A stretch of DNA of 64,000 bases from an uncultured Erythrobacter sp. (GCA_947503155.1 CANNCL010000001.1:868001-932000), one strand, 5' to 3'; shown: positions 56,237-64,000, numbered from the stretch's first letter. Notes: generated by a model not told the origin, from the letters alone. A program made the numbers and translations.

Positions 56237-56325
56237 GACCAACTTTCTGCGAACGGGCTGAACCTTTGCCACGGTATCGGCATGCTGATAGGCTCGCTGT
56301 AAATCGGAACAAAGGGCCTCAAATC

Positions 56326-56937
56326 GTGACAAACATTTTCCGCATCACCGCAGCAGCGGCGTTCCTCACGCTGGGCGCCTGTTCGCAAGCTCCCGCCGAA
56401 CCGCCTGCCCTTACGCAAGGCGCTTGGACCCTTGACGGCGAAGCGTCGCAGCTCAGCTATGTGTCGATCAAGGCAGGCGAGATTGCGGAGGTCAATTCGT
56501 TTGAAACTGTCAGCGGCTCTGTTTCTGAGGACGGCGTAGCGGTGATCGAGATTGACCTCGCCTCGGTCGATACCGGCGTCGATATTCGCAATGAGCGGAT
56601 GCGCGATGTTTTCTTTGTTGTCGCCGACAATCCAACCGCGACTGTAACCGCGCAAATCGACCCGGCCGCGTTCGAAGCGCTCGGCGTAGGCGCAAGCACA
56701 ATGCAGATGCTCGACGGAACACTCTCGCTCAAAGGGATCGAGGCACCTTTCCAAGCCGAAGTCACGGTGACGCGGACGGGCGCAGACCGTGTGCTTGCGG
56801 TGTCAAACGCTCCGGTGATCGTTGAGGCGGGCCGGTTTGAACTGACGGGCGGCCTTGCTGAGCTTCAGGAATTGGCCAATTTGGATTCGATCACGCCGGT
56901 TGTGCCTGTGACATTCTCGCTCACATTCGAGCGGTAG
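56326..56937 (+). CDS. YceI-family lipoprotein
   Basis: 203 aa from GTG 56326; the ORF track starts 20 codons earlier. Lipoprotein signal: FRITAAAAFLTLGAC with a lipobox LGAC. The mature part is the YceI lipocalin-like domain: GAWTLDGEASQLSYVSIKAGEIAEVNSFETVSGSV, IEIDLASVDTGVDIRNERMRDVFF and LSLKGIEAPFQAEVTVTRTG. The family binds long polyprenoid or lipid molecules in the periplasm. Its lipid anchor depends on Lgt (31.7 kb). Confidence 0.92.
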   Translation: MTNIFRITAAAAFLTLGACSQAPAEPPALTQGAWTLDGEASQLSYVSIKAGEIAEVNSFETVSGSVSEDGVAVIEIDLASVDTGVDIRNERMRDVFFVVADNPTATVTAQIDPAAFEALGVGASTMQMLDGTLSLKGIEAPFQAEVTVTRTGADRVLAVSNAPVIVEAGRFELTGGLAELQELANLDSITPVVPVTFSLTFER

Positions 56938-56952
56938 GTTCCGCCGCAGCGA

Positions 56953-57504
56953 ATGCCGACAATATTCACCCATGCTGTCGTCCCTTTGGCCATCGCGGTT
57001 GCCGCTGGTCGGGGGCATATTTCGCCTAAACTGGCGGTGGCGGGCGCGGTGTTTGCGATCCTGCCGGATGCCGATGTGGTCGCCTTTCGATTTGGCATCG
57101 ATTACGCCGACACTTGGGGCCACCGGGGCGCGACGCATTCGTTTGCCTTTGCCGCGATATGCGCCGGAGCTTTGGCGTTAATCTGGAAAGAAGCGCGCAG
57201 TGTGCTTGGCATTGCCTTTCTGACATTTGCGATGGCGAGCCACGGATTGCTCGATACTTTGACCGATGGCGGGCTGGGTGCGGCGCTGTATTGGCCCTTC
57301 GACAATGCACGTATTTTTGCGCCGGAAACCCCGGTGCGCGTTTCCCCAATTGGACGCGGGTTCTTCTCTGCGCGCGGGCTGGAGACGATATTGTCCGAAT
57401 TGCGCTGGATTTGGCTCCCATGTTTGGGTCTGGCCGGGCTGACATGGGGAGCGCGCAAACAAATAGCCAAAGGGAAAAGGCGTGCAGCTCGATCTCGGGG
57501 CTGA
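56953..57504 (+). CDS. YdjM-type membrane-bound metal-dependent hydrolase
   Basis: 183 aa, about four membrane helices. Family pattern: FTHAVVPLAIAVA, ILPDADVVAFRFG, WGHRGATHSFAFA and MASHGLLDTLTDGG, giving the conserved His and Asp residues of the LexA-regulated hydrolase YdjM group. Substrate unknown. The Nth-like gene starts inside its end (23-bp overlap). Confidence 0.9.
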   Translation: MPTIFTHAVVPLAIAVAAGRGHISPKLAVAGAVFAILPDADVVAFRFGIDYADTWGHRGATHSFAFAAICAGALALIWKEARSVLGIAFLTFAMASHGLLDTLTDGGLGAALYWPFDNARIFAPETPVRVSPIGRGFFSARGLETILSELRWIWLPCLGLAGLTWGARKQIAKGKRRAARSRG

Positions 57505-58186
57505 TCCGCGTACCGATATTTTGCGCCGGTTGCAGGCGGCTTTGATTGCGCGGTTCGGACGGATCATTCGCCCGCCTGACAAACGCCGTGATCCGATTTG
57601 GGTGCTCGTCCACGGAGTGATCGGTGCGCAGACAAAAACGGCGGCCTCCAACGCATCAAGCGACGGGTTGATCGCGGAATATGGCACATGGGAAACCGTC
57701 GCCGCCGCCCCAATTGCGGATTTGGAGGAGCGGTTGCAGCGGCAGACATTCCCCAAAGTCGCGGCAAAGCGGCTCAGCCAATGTTTGAATGCGATCATTG
57801 CGGCGCGCGGCGCGGTGGATTTGCGGCACCTGTCTAATCTGCCCACAGATGAGGCGATGGCGTGGCTCGAAACGCTGCCGGGGGTCGCGCGCAAGAACTC
57901 CGCCGGGGTGATGAATGCCAGCACTTTTGCGCGCCGGGCGATGGTGATTGACGGCCACCACCGCCGGATCATGCAGCGTATGGGGATTGTGCCAGCGAAA
58001 GCCGACACTGCGCGCACCTATGATGCGCTGATGCCGATTATCCCCGATGATTGGAGCGCCGCCGAAATGGATGAGCATCATTTGCTGCTGAAGACACTAG
58101 GGCAGACCCATTGCCGCCCGCGCAAAGCCATTTGCGAAGGCTGCCCCGCGCACCAAGATTGCGAAACCGCGCGGATCGCGGCATGA
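57482..58186 (+). CDS. Endonuclease III-like DNA glycosylase/AP lyase
   Basis: 234 aa, GTG start. The helix-hairpin-helix region LPGVARKNSAGVMNASTF keeps the catalytic lysine of Nth but differs from the usual LPGVGRKTANVV. VIDGHHRRIMQRMGI keeps the catalytic Asp (normally VDTHV). A [4Fe-4S] loop C-x6-C-x2-C-x5-C is present at the end (CRPRKAICEGCPAHQDC). So it is a divergent base-excision repair enzyme, probably a second Nth-type protein rather than the main one. Overlaps the previous gene by 23 bp. Confidence 0.88.
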   Translation: MQLDLGADPRTDILRRLQAALIARFGRIIRPPDKRRDPIWVLVHGVIGAQTKTAASNASSDGLIAEYGTWETVAAAPIADLEERLQRQTFPKVAAKRLSQCLNAIIAARGAVDLRHLSNLPTDEAMAWLETLPGVARKNSAGVMNASTFARRAMVIDGHHRRIMQRMGIVPAKADTARTYDALMPIIPDDWSAAEMDEHHLLLKTLGQTHCRPRKAICEGCPAHQDCETARIAA

Positions 58187-58217
58187 CATCACAAGATTTG
58201 CAATCACGGGAATTACG

Positions 58218-59006
58218 ATGAGCTGGGAAGACCAATTTGCCGAAGACGCCGATGCCCGCGAAGCCGAAGCGCGCGGAAAATCGCGCAGCGTAACGGTCGG
58301 CTGGACGGTGCGATTTCCGCAGGGGGGCGACGCGATTTGGGCGCCGCCAAAACCGTTCACTCGCAAAGATCCCAAGCCGACCTCTGCCAAATCGGTGCAA
58401 GTCTGCCCCGCCGCGATTGATTTTGATCGGCGGCATTATGTTATCCCGTGCCCGATTGATCTGACGCTGTCTTTTGGGCGCAAACCCGACGGTCAATTGC
58501 AATTGCTGGATGCCGATGGCGAACAATCCGCGATGCGCCCGCAAGGCCGCGCCAATATGCTGGTGATGCATCCGCAAAACGAATGGCGGCATCCCGAACG
58601 CCCGATCATTCAAATCACCGCGCCATACGTCTTTGTGGCGGATCAGCCGTGCTATGTTGTGCAAACCGCGCCCTATCTCGATTATTTCCCCACCCCGCGC
58701 CCCGGTGTGCAAATGGGCGGGCGTTTCCCCATCCATATCTGGCCGCGCCCGCTAAGCTGGGGTTTTGAATGGCATGATGTGAACCAACCGTTGGTGCTGA
58801 AACGCGGTGATCCGTGGTTCTATGTGCGGTTTGAAACAGAAAATCCGGGCGCGCATGTGCGGCTGGTAGAGCAGGAAATGACCGCCGAATTGGATGGGTA
58901 TTTGAACAGCATCATTGATGTTTCAAATTACGTGAACAAAACCTATTCGATGTTTGGTGAGGCGCGCCGGATCAGGCCGGAAAAACTGCTCAAACCCAAA
59001 GGGTGA
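58218..59006 (+). CDS. Unknown cytosolic protein
   Basis: 262 aa. I cannot name its family securely. No signal peptide or membrane segment. Rich in Pro, Trp and aromatic residues: VGWTVRFPQGGDAIWAPPKPFTRKDPKP, FDRRHYVIPCPIDLTLSF, FPIHIWPRPLSWGFEWHDVNQPLVLKRGDPWFYVRFE. It resembles plain domain-of-unknown-function proteins in related bacteria by feel only. It ends the rightward train that begins at guaA. Confidence 0.75.
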   Translation: MSWEDQFAEDADAREAEARGKSRSVTVGWTVRFPQGGDAIWAPPKPFTRKDPKPTSAKSVQVCPAAIDFDRRHYVIPCPIDLTLSFGRKPDGQLQLLDADGEQSAMRPQGRANMLVMHPQNEWRHPERPIIQITAPYVFVADQPCYVVQTAPYLDYFPTPRPGVQMGGRFPIHIWPRPLSWGFEWHDVNQPLVLKRGDPWFYVRFETENPGAHVRLVEQEMTAELDGYLNSIIDVSNYVNKTYSMFGEARRIRPEKLLKPKG

Positions 59007-59012
59007 GCGGAG

Positions 59013-59045
59013 CCCGCGCGCCCGGAGCGCGATTAAGCGCGCGGG
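59013..59045. terminator. Hairpin between convergent genes
   Basis: Perfect 9-bp arms CCCGCGCGC (59013-59021) and GCGCGCGGG (59037-59045). It lies across the stop region of the leftward gene ending at 59033. No U-tract; termination is likely but unproved. Confidence 0.4.
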
Positions 59046-59494
59046 GGCCATTGCAGCATCGCACGCTGCACATATCCGCCCGCTGCCATGGCGAGAATGA
59101 CGGGTATCGACAGCGTGAACAGATTGCCCAGCTCCCATTCCAGTGTCTCCTGAGAAATCACCAGCACCGCAAACGCCTCCAGCGACACCGCGACCAATGC
59201 GCCCGTGAGCGGCCCTTGCCACCATCCAGCGGGCGAAATGCGCAATATCGCCATGGCGAATGCTGTGCCGATCGGGGCGACAATCAGAAAACCCAGCGCG
59301 GCTGCGGCGACGACGCCCATCGTTGCGAACATTAACAGGGTTTTGAAAACGGTCAGCCACCCGCCCGTTTGCGTCCCAAAATAGCTGATGATGGTAAAAA
59401 TCACCGCGCCGCCGATGTAAACCAGCGCATTCGCCATCAGGCCCGCGCGGAACAATTCGGTCGGTTTGGGCCGGGTTTCTGTGATCGCGGTCAT
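59033..59494 (-). CDS. Small membrane protein of unknown function
   Basis: 153 aa with four clear hydrophobic segments (about residues 17-40, 48-75, 92-118 and 125-147). First residues MTAITETRPKPTELFRAGLMANALVYIGGAVIF. No recognisable motif. Divergent from the nitronate monooxygenase gene. Confidence 0.75.
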   Translation of the reverse strand: MTAITETRPKPTELFRAGLMANALVYIGGAVIFTIISYFGTQTGGWLTVFKTLLMFATMGVVAAAALGFLIVAPIGTAFAMAILRISPAGWWQGPLTGALVAVSLEAFAVLVISQETLEWELGNLFTLSIPVILAMAAGGYVQRAMLQWPPRA

Positions 59495-59669
59495 TTTTGT
59501 TCCCTCCTGCCGATTATTGGCGAAAATCGCTCTGACGCTACGTCGCGCGACCCTTGCGCCGGGCTTTGCGAAACGCGGATTGGCTCCCCCTCAAAAGCGC
59601 GCTTGCACCGCAGCCTATATTCGGCTTGTCTCTCGCGCAAATAGGAATCGCGATGAGAGGATACACCAC

Positions 59670-60647
59670 ATGAAGACTGCCATCACCGAAATGTTCGGCA
59701 TCGAGCACCCCATCATTCAAGGCGGGATGCATTATGTTGGCTTTGCCGAAATGGCGGCCGCGGTTTCCAATGCGGGCGGTCTGGGGATCATTACGGGCCT
59801 GACGCAGGGCACTCCTGAAAAGCTCGCCAATGAAATCGCGCGTTGCCACGATATGACGGACAAGCCGTTTGGCGTGAACCTCACGATTTTGCCGACGCTG
59901 ACCCCGCCTGATTATCCCGGTCTGGTAAAGGCCGTGATTGATGGCGGCGTGAAAGCGGTGGAGACCGCTGGACGCAATCCGGTTGAGCTGCTTGGCCCGC
60001 TTAAAGATGCCGGGATCAAAGTGATCCACAAATGCACCAGCGTGCGCCACAGTTTGAAAGCGCAAGATATTGGCTGTGATGCCGTCAGCGTCGATGGTTT
60101 CGAATGCGGCGGCCATCCGGGCGAAGACGACATTCCCAACTTTATCCTATTGCCGCGCGCCGCCGATGAACTTGAAATCCCGTTCGTATCATCGGGCGGT
60201 ATGGCCGATGGGCGCAGCCTCGTCGCCAGCCTCGCGATGGGCGCGCAGGGCATGAATATGGGCACCCGCTTTATCGCCACCCAAGAAGCGCCCGTGCATG
60301 AAAATGTGAAAAAGGCCATCGTTGCGGCCAGCGAGCTCGACACGCGGCTCGTGATGCGCCCGCTGCGCAACACCGAACGTGTGCTGGCCAATGATGCGGT
60401 TGAACGCTTGCTCGAAAAGGAAAAAGAGCTGGGCGATGCGATCACTATTCAGGATATCTTGCCAGAAGTGGCAGGCGTCTATCCGAAGATCATGATGGAA
60501 GGCGCGATGGATGAAGGCGCGTGGAGCTGCGGCATGGTCGCTGGCCTGATCAATGATATTCCGACCTGTAAGGAATTGATCGACGGCATCATGAGCGAGG
60601 CTGAAGACATCATCCAAAAACGGCTGAGCGGAATGCTGGCTGCCTGA
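59670..60647 (+). CDS. Nitronate monooxygenase family protein
   Basis: 325 aa from ATG 59670, with GAGAGG upstream; the ORF track starts 68 codons earlier in a non-conserved stretch. FMN-dependent TIM barrel: FGIEHPIIQGGMHYVGFAEMAAAVSNAGGLGIITG at the N terminus, DAVSVDGFECGGHPGEDDI (the catalytic-His region), PFVSSGGMADGRSLVASLAMGAQGMNMGTRF (FMN phosphate site). Oxidises alkyl nitronates, or serves as an enoyl reductase-like enzyme; the physiological substrate is unknown. Confidence 0.92.
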   Translation: MKTAITEMFGIEHPIIQGGMHYVGFAEMAAAVSNAGGLGIITGLTQGTPEKLANEIARCHDMTDKPFGVNLTILPTLTPPDYPGLVKAVIDGGVKAVETAGRNPVELLGPLKDAGIKVIHKCTSVRHSLKAQDIGCDAVSVDGFECGGHPGEDDIPNFILLPRAADELEIPFVSSGGMADGRSLVASLAMGAQGMNMGTRFIATQEAPVHENVKKAIVAASELDTRLVMRPLRNTERVLANDAVERLLEKEKELGDAITIQDILPEVAGVYPKIMMEGAMDEGAWSCGMVAGLINDIPTCKELIDGIMSEAEDIIQKRLSGMLAA

Positions 60648-60759
60648 TCAGGCGCCCAGCTAATTCCCTTCACTGTCTTTCACAGGCTTTCACTGGTTGT
60701 GGTTCGCGCCATTTGACTATGTTTTGCTGAATTAGTACCCCTCGCGGTAGGGGGAATTT

Positions 60760-61314
60760 ATGCATAGATTGAAAGCACTTACTTGCGGCGTTTCGGCGTT
60801 CAGCATTCTTGGTCTGGTTTCGGCATGTTCTGATGCGGGCTCGGACGGGGACACTATGGTTGCGCCGATGCCCGAAGCCATCGCCGTGGAACGGCCGGCG
60901 CCTGTCGTCACTTGTGAAACCCCGCCAAGCAATGGCGCGGTGTTGTCGCGGGACAATTCAAAAGGTGTCGGGGGGCACAAGATCGGTATCGTGAACGGCG
61001 GAACGGGCAACACCATCGTCAATGTCCGTGACAGCGCAAGCAATGATCTGGTCTTGTCCTTCTTTGTGAAGATTGGCGAAACGGCATCAGTCGGCGACAT
61101 TCCCGACGGTTCGTACAAGGTGCAATACGCAAACGGCTTTGACCTTGGCGAAGATTGCAAGCAATTCGTGCGGATCAGAGGGGCCTCTGAAGACCCCGAA
61201 GTCCTCGAATTCCCAGCGGGATCGCAGATGGAGCTGACCTACGAATTGTTGCCGACAGAAAACGGCAATTTCACCGGCGCGACAATCGACGCTTCTGCAT
61301 TTGCCAGCGAATAG
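60760..61314 (+). CDS. Putative lipoprotein of unknown function
   Basis: 184 aa. Lipoprotein signal: MHRLKALTCGVSAFSILGLVSAC with LVSAC as lipobox. The mature domain has an all-beta look (KIGIVNGGTGNTIVNVRDSASNDLVLSFFVKIGETASVGDIPDGSYKVQYANGFDLGEDCKQFV) that suggests a small sandwich fold with two cysteines. No family recognised. Confidence 0.8.
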   Translation: MHRLKALTCGVSAFSILGLVSACSDAGSDGDTMVAPMPEAIAVERPAPVVTCETPPSNGAVLSRDNSKGVGGHKIGIVNGGTGNTIVNVRDSASNDLVLSFFVKIGETASVGDIPDGSYKVQYANGFDLGEDCKQFVRIRGASEDPEVLEFPAGSQMELTYELLPTENGNFTGATIDASAFASE

Positions 61315-61521
61315 GCCCGCGCCAATGGCGATCTAGGAATGGTCAAAAGCTAACCCGTAAATACGTGGTCTTGCGAATATTCGCGCGGCGATAACTCCGG
61401 TATTACACTTACGGTTCTTAGGGGGCGGCCTGTTCGGCAGGCTGACCCTTCAGGGATTTGGGTCGTAATTGGACGCTTTGATCCAGCCTGAAAGGGCGAA
61501 TCAAAGCTGTAAGGAAGAAGA

Positions 61522-62421
61522 ATGGGTCTGGCATTTTCCCCCGAGGCTTGGGGATTGATCGTTGTCGCGTCGTGTTTCGGCGGATGGATATTAGGGAATT
61601 TAACGGCCGCGCCAGCAGCCGAAACCGAAGGCGGTGCGCCAGACGGCGCGCCAGACGGCGCGCCAGACGGCGCGTCAAACGGCGCGTCAGACGGATATGC
61701 CGATGACACTGCGCCTGTCGGTGGACAAAACCCGCTGTTTTCGTTGCGCCTAACGCCGGTGGCTGCGGCAAAAAACACGCCCAAGAGCCATCCCATTGGC
61801 CGGCCTGCCCAAGAAATCACTGCGCAAAAAGGCGCACACACGCGGCATTTTTCCGGTCAATCGGAATTGGTTTTGCAAGAGGGGCCTGCTGCGACTTTCC
61901 GGCATTCAACCGGTGCTGGCGCGCCCCGGCCACAGATCCAAGGGGCAACCGAGGCGGCGGCACTCGATCTGCCAAATGGCGCTCCTCAAAATATTGGTCC
62001 TCACTATACCGGCCTGACCGCTGGATCACTTCCGCTTGCCGAAATCCGCGCCCATGCACGGCATTTGCTCAACACAAACAATGTGTGGGAAGCGCCAGAG
62101 ACGCAGGAACAGCTCGCAGAGTTCATGCGCACGGCTGACCGGAAATCGATCGACCTGCTCAGCCATTATCGCGGTTCAATAGAGGAATTGCAGCGCGCAA
62201 ATGACCATGAAATCCGCGCGGAGCGGATGCACCGCCGGACGCAGCGGTCCAACCCAGATACAGGACGTCAGCGCGTCGCGGGTGCCTCCCGCTATGTGCA
62301 GCAATTCCCCGATACTGATCGCGTTCACCCGAGCCGAAGCCGGGTTCGGCCCGCGCGCGATGCGGAAGAGCGCGCGCAGATCAATCAACCAAGGGCGCGC
62401 TCTGAAAGGCCGGCCCGTTGA
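61522..62421 (+). CDS. Membrane-anchored repeat-containing protein of unknown function
   Basis: 299 aa. One N-terminal hydrophobic segment (about residues 8-30), then a repeat GAPDGAPDGAPDGASNGASDG, a polar Pro/Ala-rich stretch, a helical region (LPLAEIRAHARHLLNTNNVWEAPETQEQLAEFMRTADRKSIDLLSHYRGSIEELQRANDHEIRAERMHRRTQRS) and a strongly basic C-terminal tail (SRSRVRPARDAEERAQINQPRARSERPAR). No known domain. A clear terminator follows. The 12-bp coding repeat may vary in number between strains. Confidence 0.7.
   Translation: MGLAFSPEAWGLIVVASCFGGWILGNLTAAPAAETEGGAPDGAPDGAPDGASNGASDGYADDTAPVGGQNPLFSLRLTPVAAAKNTPKSHPIGRPAQEITAQKGAHTRHFSGQSELVLQEGPAATFRHSTGAGAPRPQIQGATEAAALDLPNGAPQNIGPHYTGLTAGSLPLAEIRAHARHLLNTNNVWEAPETQEQLAEFMRTADRKSIDLLSHYRGSIEELQRANDHEIRAERMHRRTQRSNPDTGRQRVAGASRYVQQFPDTDRVHPSRSRVRPARDAEERAQINQPRARSERPAR
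61636..61695 (+). repeat. Five-unit 12-bp tandem repeat coding for GAPD
   Basis: gcgccagacggc three times, then gcgtcaaacggc and gcgtcagacgga. It stays in frame and gives the GAPDGAPDGAPDGASNGASDG segment. Confidence 0.9.
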
Positions 62422-62456
62422 TAGCGGCGCCCCGATTCTGAGGGCCGAAACGTGAA

Positions 62457-62496
62457 AGAGCGCGCACTCAAAAAGCGCGCGCTCTCAATTTTTCAC
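62457..62496 (+). terminator. Intrinsic terminator after the repeat-containing membrane protein gene
   Basis: Perfect 9-bp stem AGAGCGCGC / GCGCGCTCT with an A-rich loop, followed by CAATTTTT. Confidence 0.8.
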
Positions 62497-62533
62497 AATT
62501 GGATTTTTCACAATTGGGTTTTCACATTTGTGC
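62489..62533. repeat. 15-bp tandem repeat between convergent genes
   Basis: Units tttttcacaattgga and tttttcacaattggg, then a partial third, ttttcacatttgtgc. It follows directly from the terminator U-tract. No function recognised. Confidence 0.75.
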
Positions 62534-62565
62534 CGCTTTGCGGGCTATTTTCAATTCAAGGCCGC

Positions 62566-63036
62566 TCAGCCTTCTTCTTCAACCCGTGTGTATGGGATGA
62601 ACTCTTCGAAGAAGACGGCGCCCGTGAAGAAGCCAAGCACCGGGTCGATGGTGTTCACGACATCCTGACGGCAAATCTGGCTGCCGCTGAACCGGCGGGA
62701 GACCAATGCGTCATTATCGTCGATTTTATCGGGATGGCGGGTCCGTTGAACATAGATCGTGCGCCCGCGTCCATAGACATAGGCGGTGTCGTCAATCACA
62801 GTCAGGCGGTAATTGGGGCGCGTGCGAATGCAGTTTTGCGGCTCGCCAGCGACGCGCCCTTCGAGCAAGTCGGCGAGGCGTTCTTCGCCTTCGGTTATTT
62901 CGGCATGCGCGGCATCACTTTCGCCGTGGGCTAAAGCGGGTTGAGCCGCGAGCATCGCAAAAGCGGCGACACCGCCAGCCGAAGCCAGCTTCACTAATTT
63001 ATGGGCGAAATTGGGATTGTTGAGGGATTTGGTCAT
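62566..63036 (-). CDS. Secreted protein of unknown function
   Basis: 156 aa from ATG 63036, which has GAGGAG upstream; the ORF track starts 66 codons too early. Signal peptide (MTKSLNNPNFAHKLVKLASAGGVAAFAMLAAQPALA) then an acidic stretch and RVAGEPQNCIRTRPNYRLTVIDDTAYVYGRGRTIYVQRTRHPDKIDDNDALVSRRFSGSQICRQDVVNTIDPVLGFFTGAVFFEEFIPYTRVEEE. The same plan occurs widely in sphingomonads as a hypothetical protein. Two cysteines may form a disulfide. Confidence 0.8.
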   Translation of the reverse strand: MTKSLNNPNFAHKLVKLASAGGVAAFAMLAAQPALAHGESDAAHAEITEGEERLADLLEGRVAGEPQNCIRTRPNYRLTVIDDTAYVYGRGRTIYVQRTRHPDKIDDNDALVSRRFSGSQICRQDVVNTIDPVLGFFTGAVFFEEFIPYTRVEEEG

Positions 63037-63130
63037 GGCGCTCTCCTCTGGGTGGGATATGCGAAGGTACTCTTCTTCGCTGAACGAGCGATGACCGAAT
63101 ATGTATCGCGCTATGTTCCGAGGCGCGGAA

Positions 63131-63700
63131 TTACTCGTATTCGAGCTGAATCGTAAATTCACCGGTATACAGGCCGGGCTCTTGATTCGCGCCAACCTGC
63201 AATCGGCCTGCGATCGTAAACGAGAAATAGCCATCGGGATTGACGATGCGGAACCGGCGCGGATTGGTGTTGATAATGATCGGAGGCTGGCTGCCGATCA
63301 GCACCTGATCCATCAACATCGTTTCCGTACCGCCATCGCGCGTCAGGACATAAGTGTTGGAATCCGAATTAATCAGAACCGTCTGAAGAAAGGTGCCGTA
63401 ACCCCAAAACAGCGCGGGGCTTTGCGTTCCGTCCACCTGAATGACACCGCCCGTGGTGGTCACCGCGCCCGTGGAATCCATCACAATGGTCCCGGCGGTG
63501 GCGCCTGGAATGATATGGCCGTAATCAAGGTCGAATTGCTTAACAAAGCTGAGCGGGGTCACCAGGAACGCCTGTGCGTCGCCATCCTCTGTGGTTTCCT
63601 GCGCAGCCAGCGCGCCCGGCATCATGCCCAGCAACACGCCCGCAAACAGCAGTTGCAGCCGTTTCAAAACGGCTTGGATCGTGATGACCGGATTACTCAT
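63131..63700 (-). CDS. DUF4402-domain secreted protein
   Basis: 189 aa. Signal peptide (LQLLFAGVLLGMMPGALAA) and a DUF4402 beta-sandwich: LVTPLSFVKQFDLDYGHIIPGATAGTIVMDSTGAVTTTGGVIQVDG through to QVGANQEPGLYTGEFTIQLEYE. These proteins are often surface or fimbria-like in sphingomonads. It lies 94 bp upstream of the secreted unknown protein on the same strand and may be transcribed with it. Confidence 0.88.
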   Translation of the reverse strand: MSNPVITIQAVLKRLQLLFAGVLLGMMPGALAAQETTEDGDAQAFLVTPLSFVKQFDLDYGHIIPGATAGTIVMDSTGAVTTTGGVIQVDGTQSPALFWGYGTFLQTVLINSDSNTYVLTRDGGTETMLMDQVLIGSQPPIIINTNPRRFRIVNPDGYFSFTIAGRLQVGANQEPGLYTGEFTIQLEYE

Positions 63701-63791
63701 ATAAGTGGATTTAGCGCAGAGGCGTTAACAATGGTTTGAAAGCACGCTTAGATTTGCGAAACCATTGTGCTCAATATTGTAGCAGGCTTAA

Positions 63792-64000
63792 TTACGCCGC
63801 TTTATCGGCTGGTCCGCCCTTTAGGACGAATCGGCGGTCGCAATATCCGCAATCCGCAACTCCGCTCGCATCAATCTCAAGATAAATGCGCGGATGGCCC
63901 AGAGCGGCGGATTGATATCCCTCGCCGCCGCGAATGGCGCTGGCACCGTCACAACTGATGCGGCGCGTGTCGACCAGGACAGTTTCTGGGGCGGTTTGTG
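63792..64000 (-). CDS. Zinc-finger (zf-CHCC) protein, NDUFS6-like, 5' end outside window
   Basis: Not in the ORF track. The minus-strand frame open to the window edge encodes ETVLVDTRRISCDGASAIRG, then YQSAALGHPRIYLEID and ADCGYCDRRFVLKGG before TAA at 63792. This is the zf-CHCC domain of NDUFS6-like proteins with the C-x-n-H-x-n-C-x2-C zinc ligands, linked to respiratory complex I in alphaproteobacteria. About 68 codons of the C-terminal part are visible. Confidence 0.88.
   Translation of the reverse strand, partial: QTAPETVLVDTRRISCDGASAIRGGEGYQSAALGHPRIYLEIDASGVADCGYCDRRFVLKGGPADKAA

Noticed and set aside
62452-62934. 160-aa plus-strand ORF over the terminator and secreted-protein gene
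   Set aside because: Its start lies in the terminator and 15-bp repeats and the rest is antisense to a gene with a good signal peptide and ribosome-binding site.
63767-63958. 63-aa plus-strand ORF at the window's right end
   Set aside because: Antisense to the zf-CHCC gene, whose zinc-ligand pattern is clear on the minus strand.

Overview
The window is an ordinary-looking chromosomal segment of an alphaproteobacterium, most likely order Sphingomonadales and probably Erythrobacteraceae (Erythrobacter, Altererythrobacter, Qipengyuania or a relative). This placement is by gene-content recognition, not a search. It rests on the HWE-family histidine kinase, a TonB-dependent receptor of the sphingomonad type, a DUF4402 secreted protein, a complex-I-type zinc-finger protein, dense GC-rich coding and many 4-bp ATGA/GTGA overlaps. 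I see no rRNA, tRNA, CRISPR array, insertion sequence, integrase or prophage gene.

Layout, left to right. 1-5.5 kb: the end of an alkaline phosphatase, lolA, rpmG, arfB, an RluA-type pseudouridine synthase and a fused pabB/pabC gene. 5.6-8.3 kb: a HerA/DUF853-type ATPase converging on a glutathione S-transferase-like gene. 8.3-11.6 kb: an operon of a six-EF-hand secreted protein, an OmpR-type regulator and a sensor kinase with an arginine-rich periplasmic stretch. 11.9-17.3 kb: cupin, VOC protein, Xaa-Pro aminopeptidase, then oligopeptidase B and a thioesterase. 17.4-20.3 kb: an orphan pstS and a DUF2157/GDYXXLXY membrane pair. 20.3-24.5 kb: ftsK, a thiamine-phosphate-synthase-like gene, yggS and a small unknown. 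24.5-31.5 kb: TonB receptor, glnD and an acyl-CoA synthetase. 31.7-35.5 kb: lgt, a MidA-type methyltransferase carrying a very long TolA-like Ala/Lys/Glu coiled-coil extension, and a DUF2147 protein. 35.6-39.6 kb: a quaternary-amine/osmoprotectant ABC transporter and an HWE kinase. 39.8-43.6 kb: a leucine-degradation operon (ivd to mccB) with three small embedded genes. 43.7-52 kb: two small HExxH membrane proteins, an acyltransferase, TetR, SnoaL, AI-2E transporter, gyrB and a PIG-L deacetylase. 52-59 kb: AMP ligase, a 0.6-kb non-coding stretch, guaA and a rightward train of VOC, YceI, YdjM-like, Nth-like and unknown genes. 59-64 kb: nitronate monooxygenase, several lineage-type unknown secreted or membrane proteins, DUF4402, and the end of a zf-CHCC protein running off the window.

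Most notable: (1) two complete, conserved reading frames (the RluA-type gene and the ABC ATPase) have no ATG, GTG or TTG before their essential N-terminal motifs, yet each has an ATC codon 7-8 nt after a good Shine-Dalgarno sequence; (2) the EF-hand/two-component operon, in which the EF-hand protein and the sensor domain share unusual Arg/Glu/Ala-rich composition; (3) the TolA-like extension on a MidA-type methyltransferase; (4) a 35-bp cluster of three nested palindromes upstream of guaA and a five-unit 12-bp repeat upstream of the DUF2147 gene. None is proven to be a new system; each is stated with the test that would decide it.
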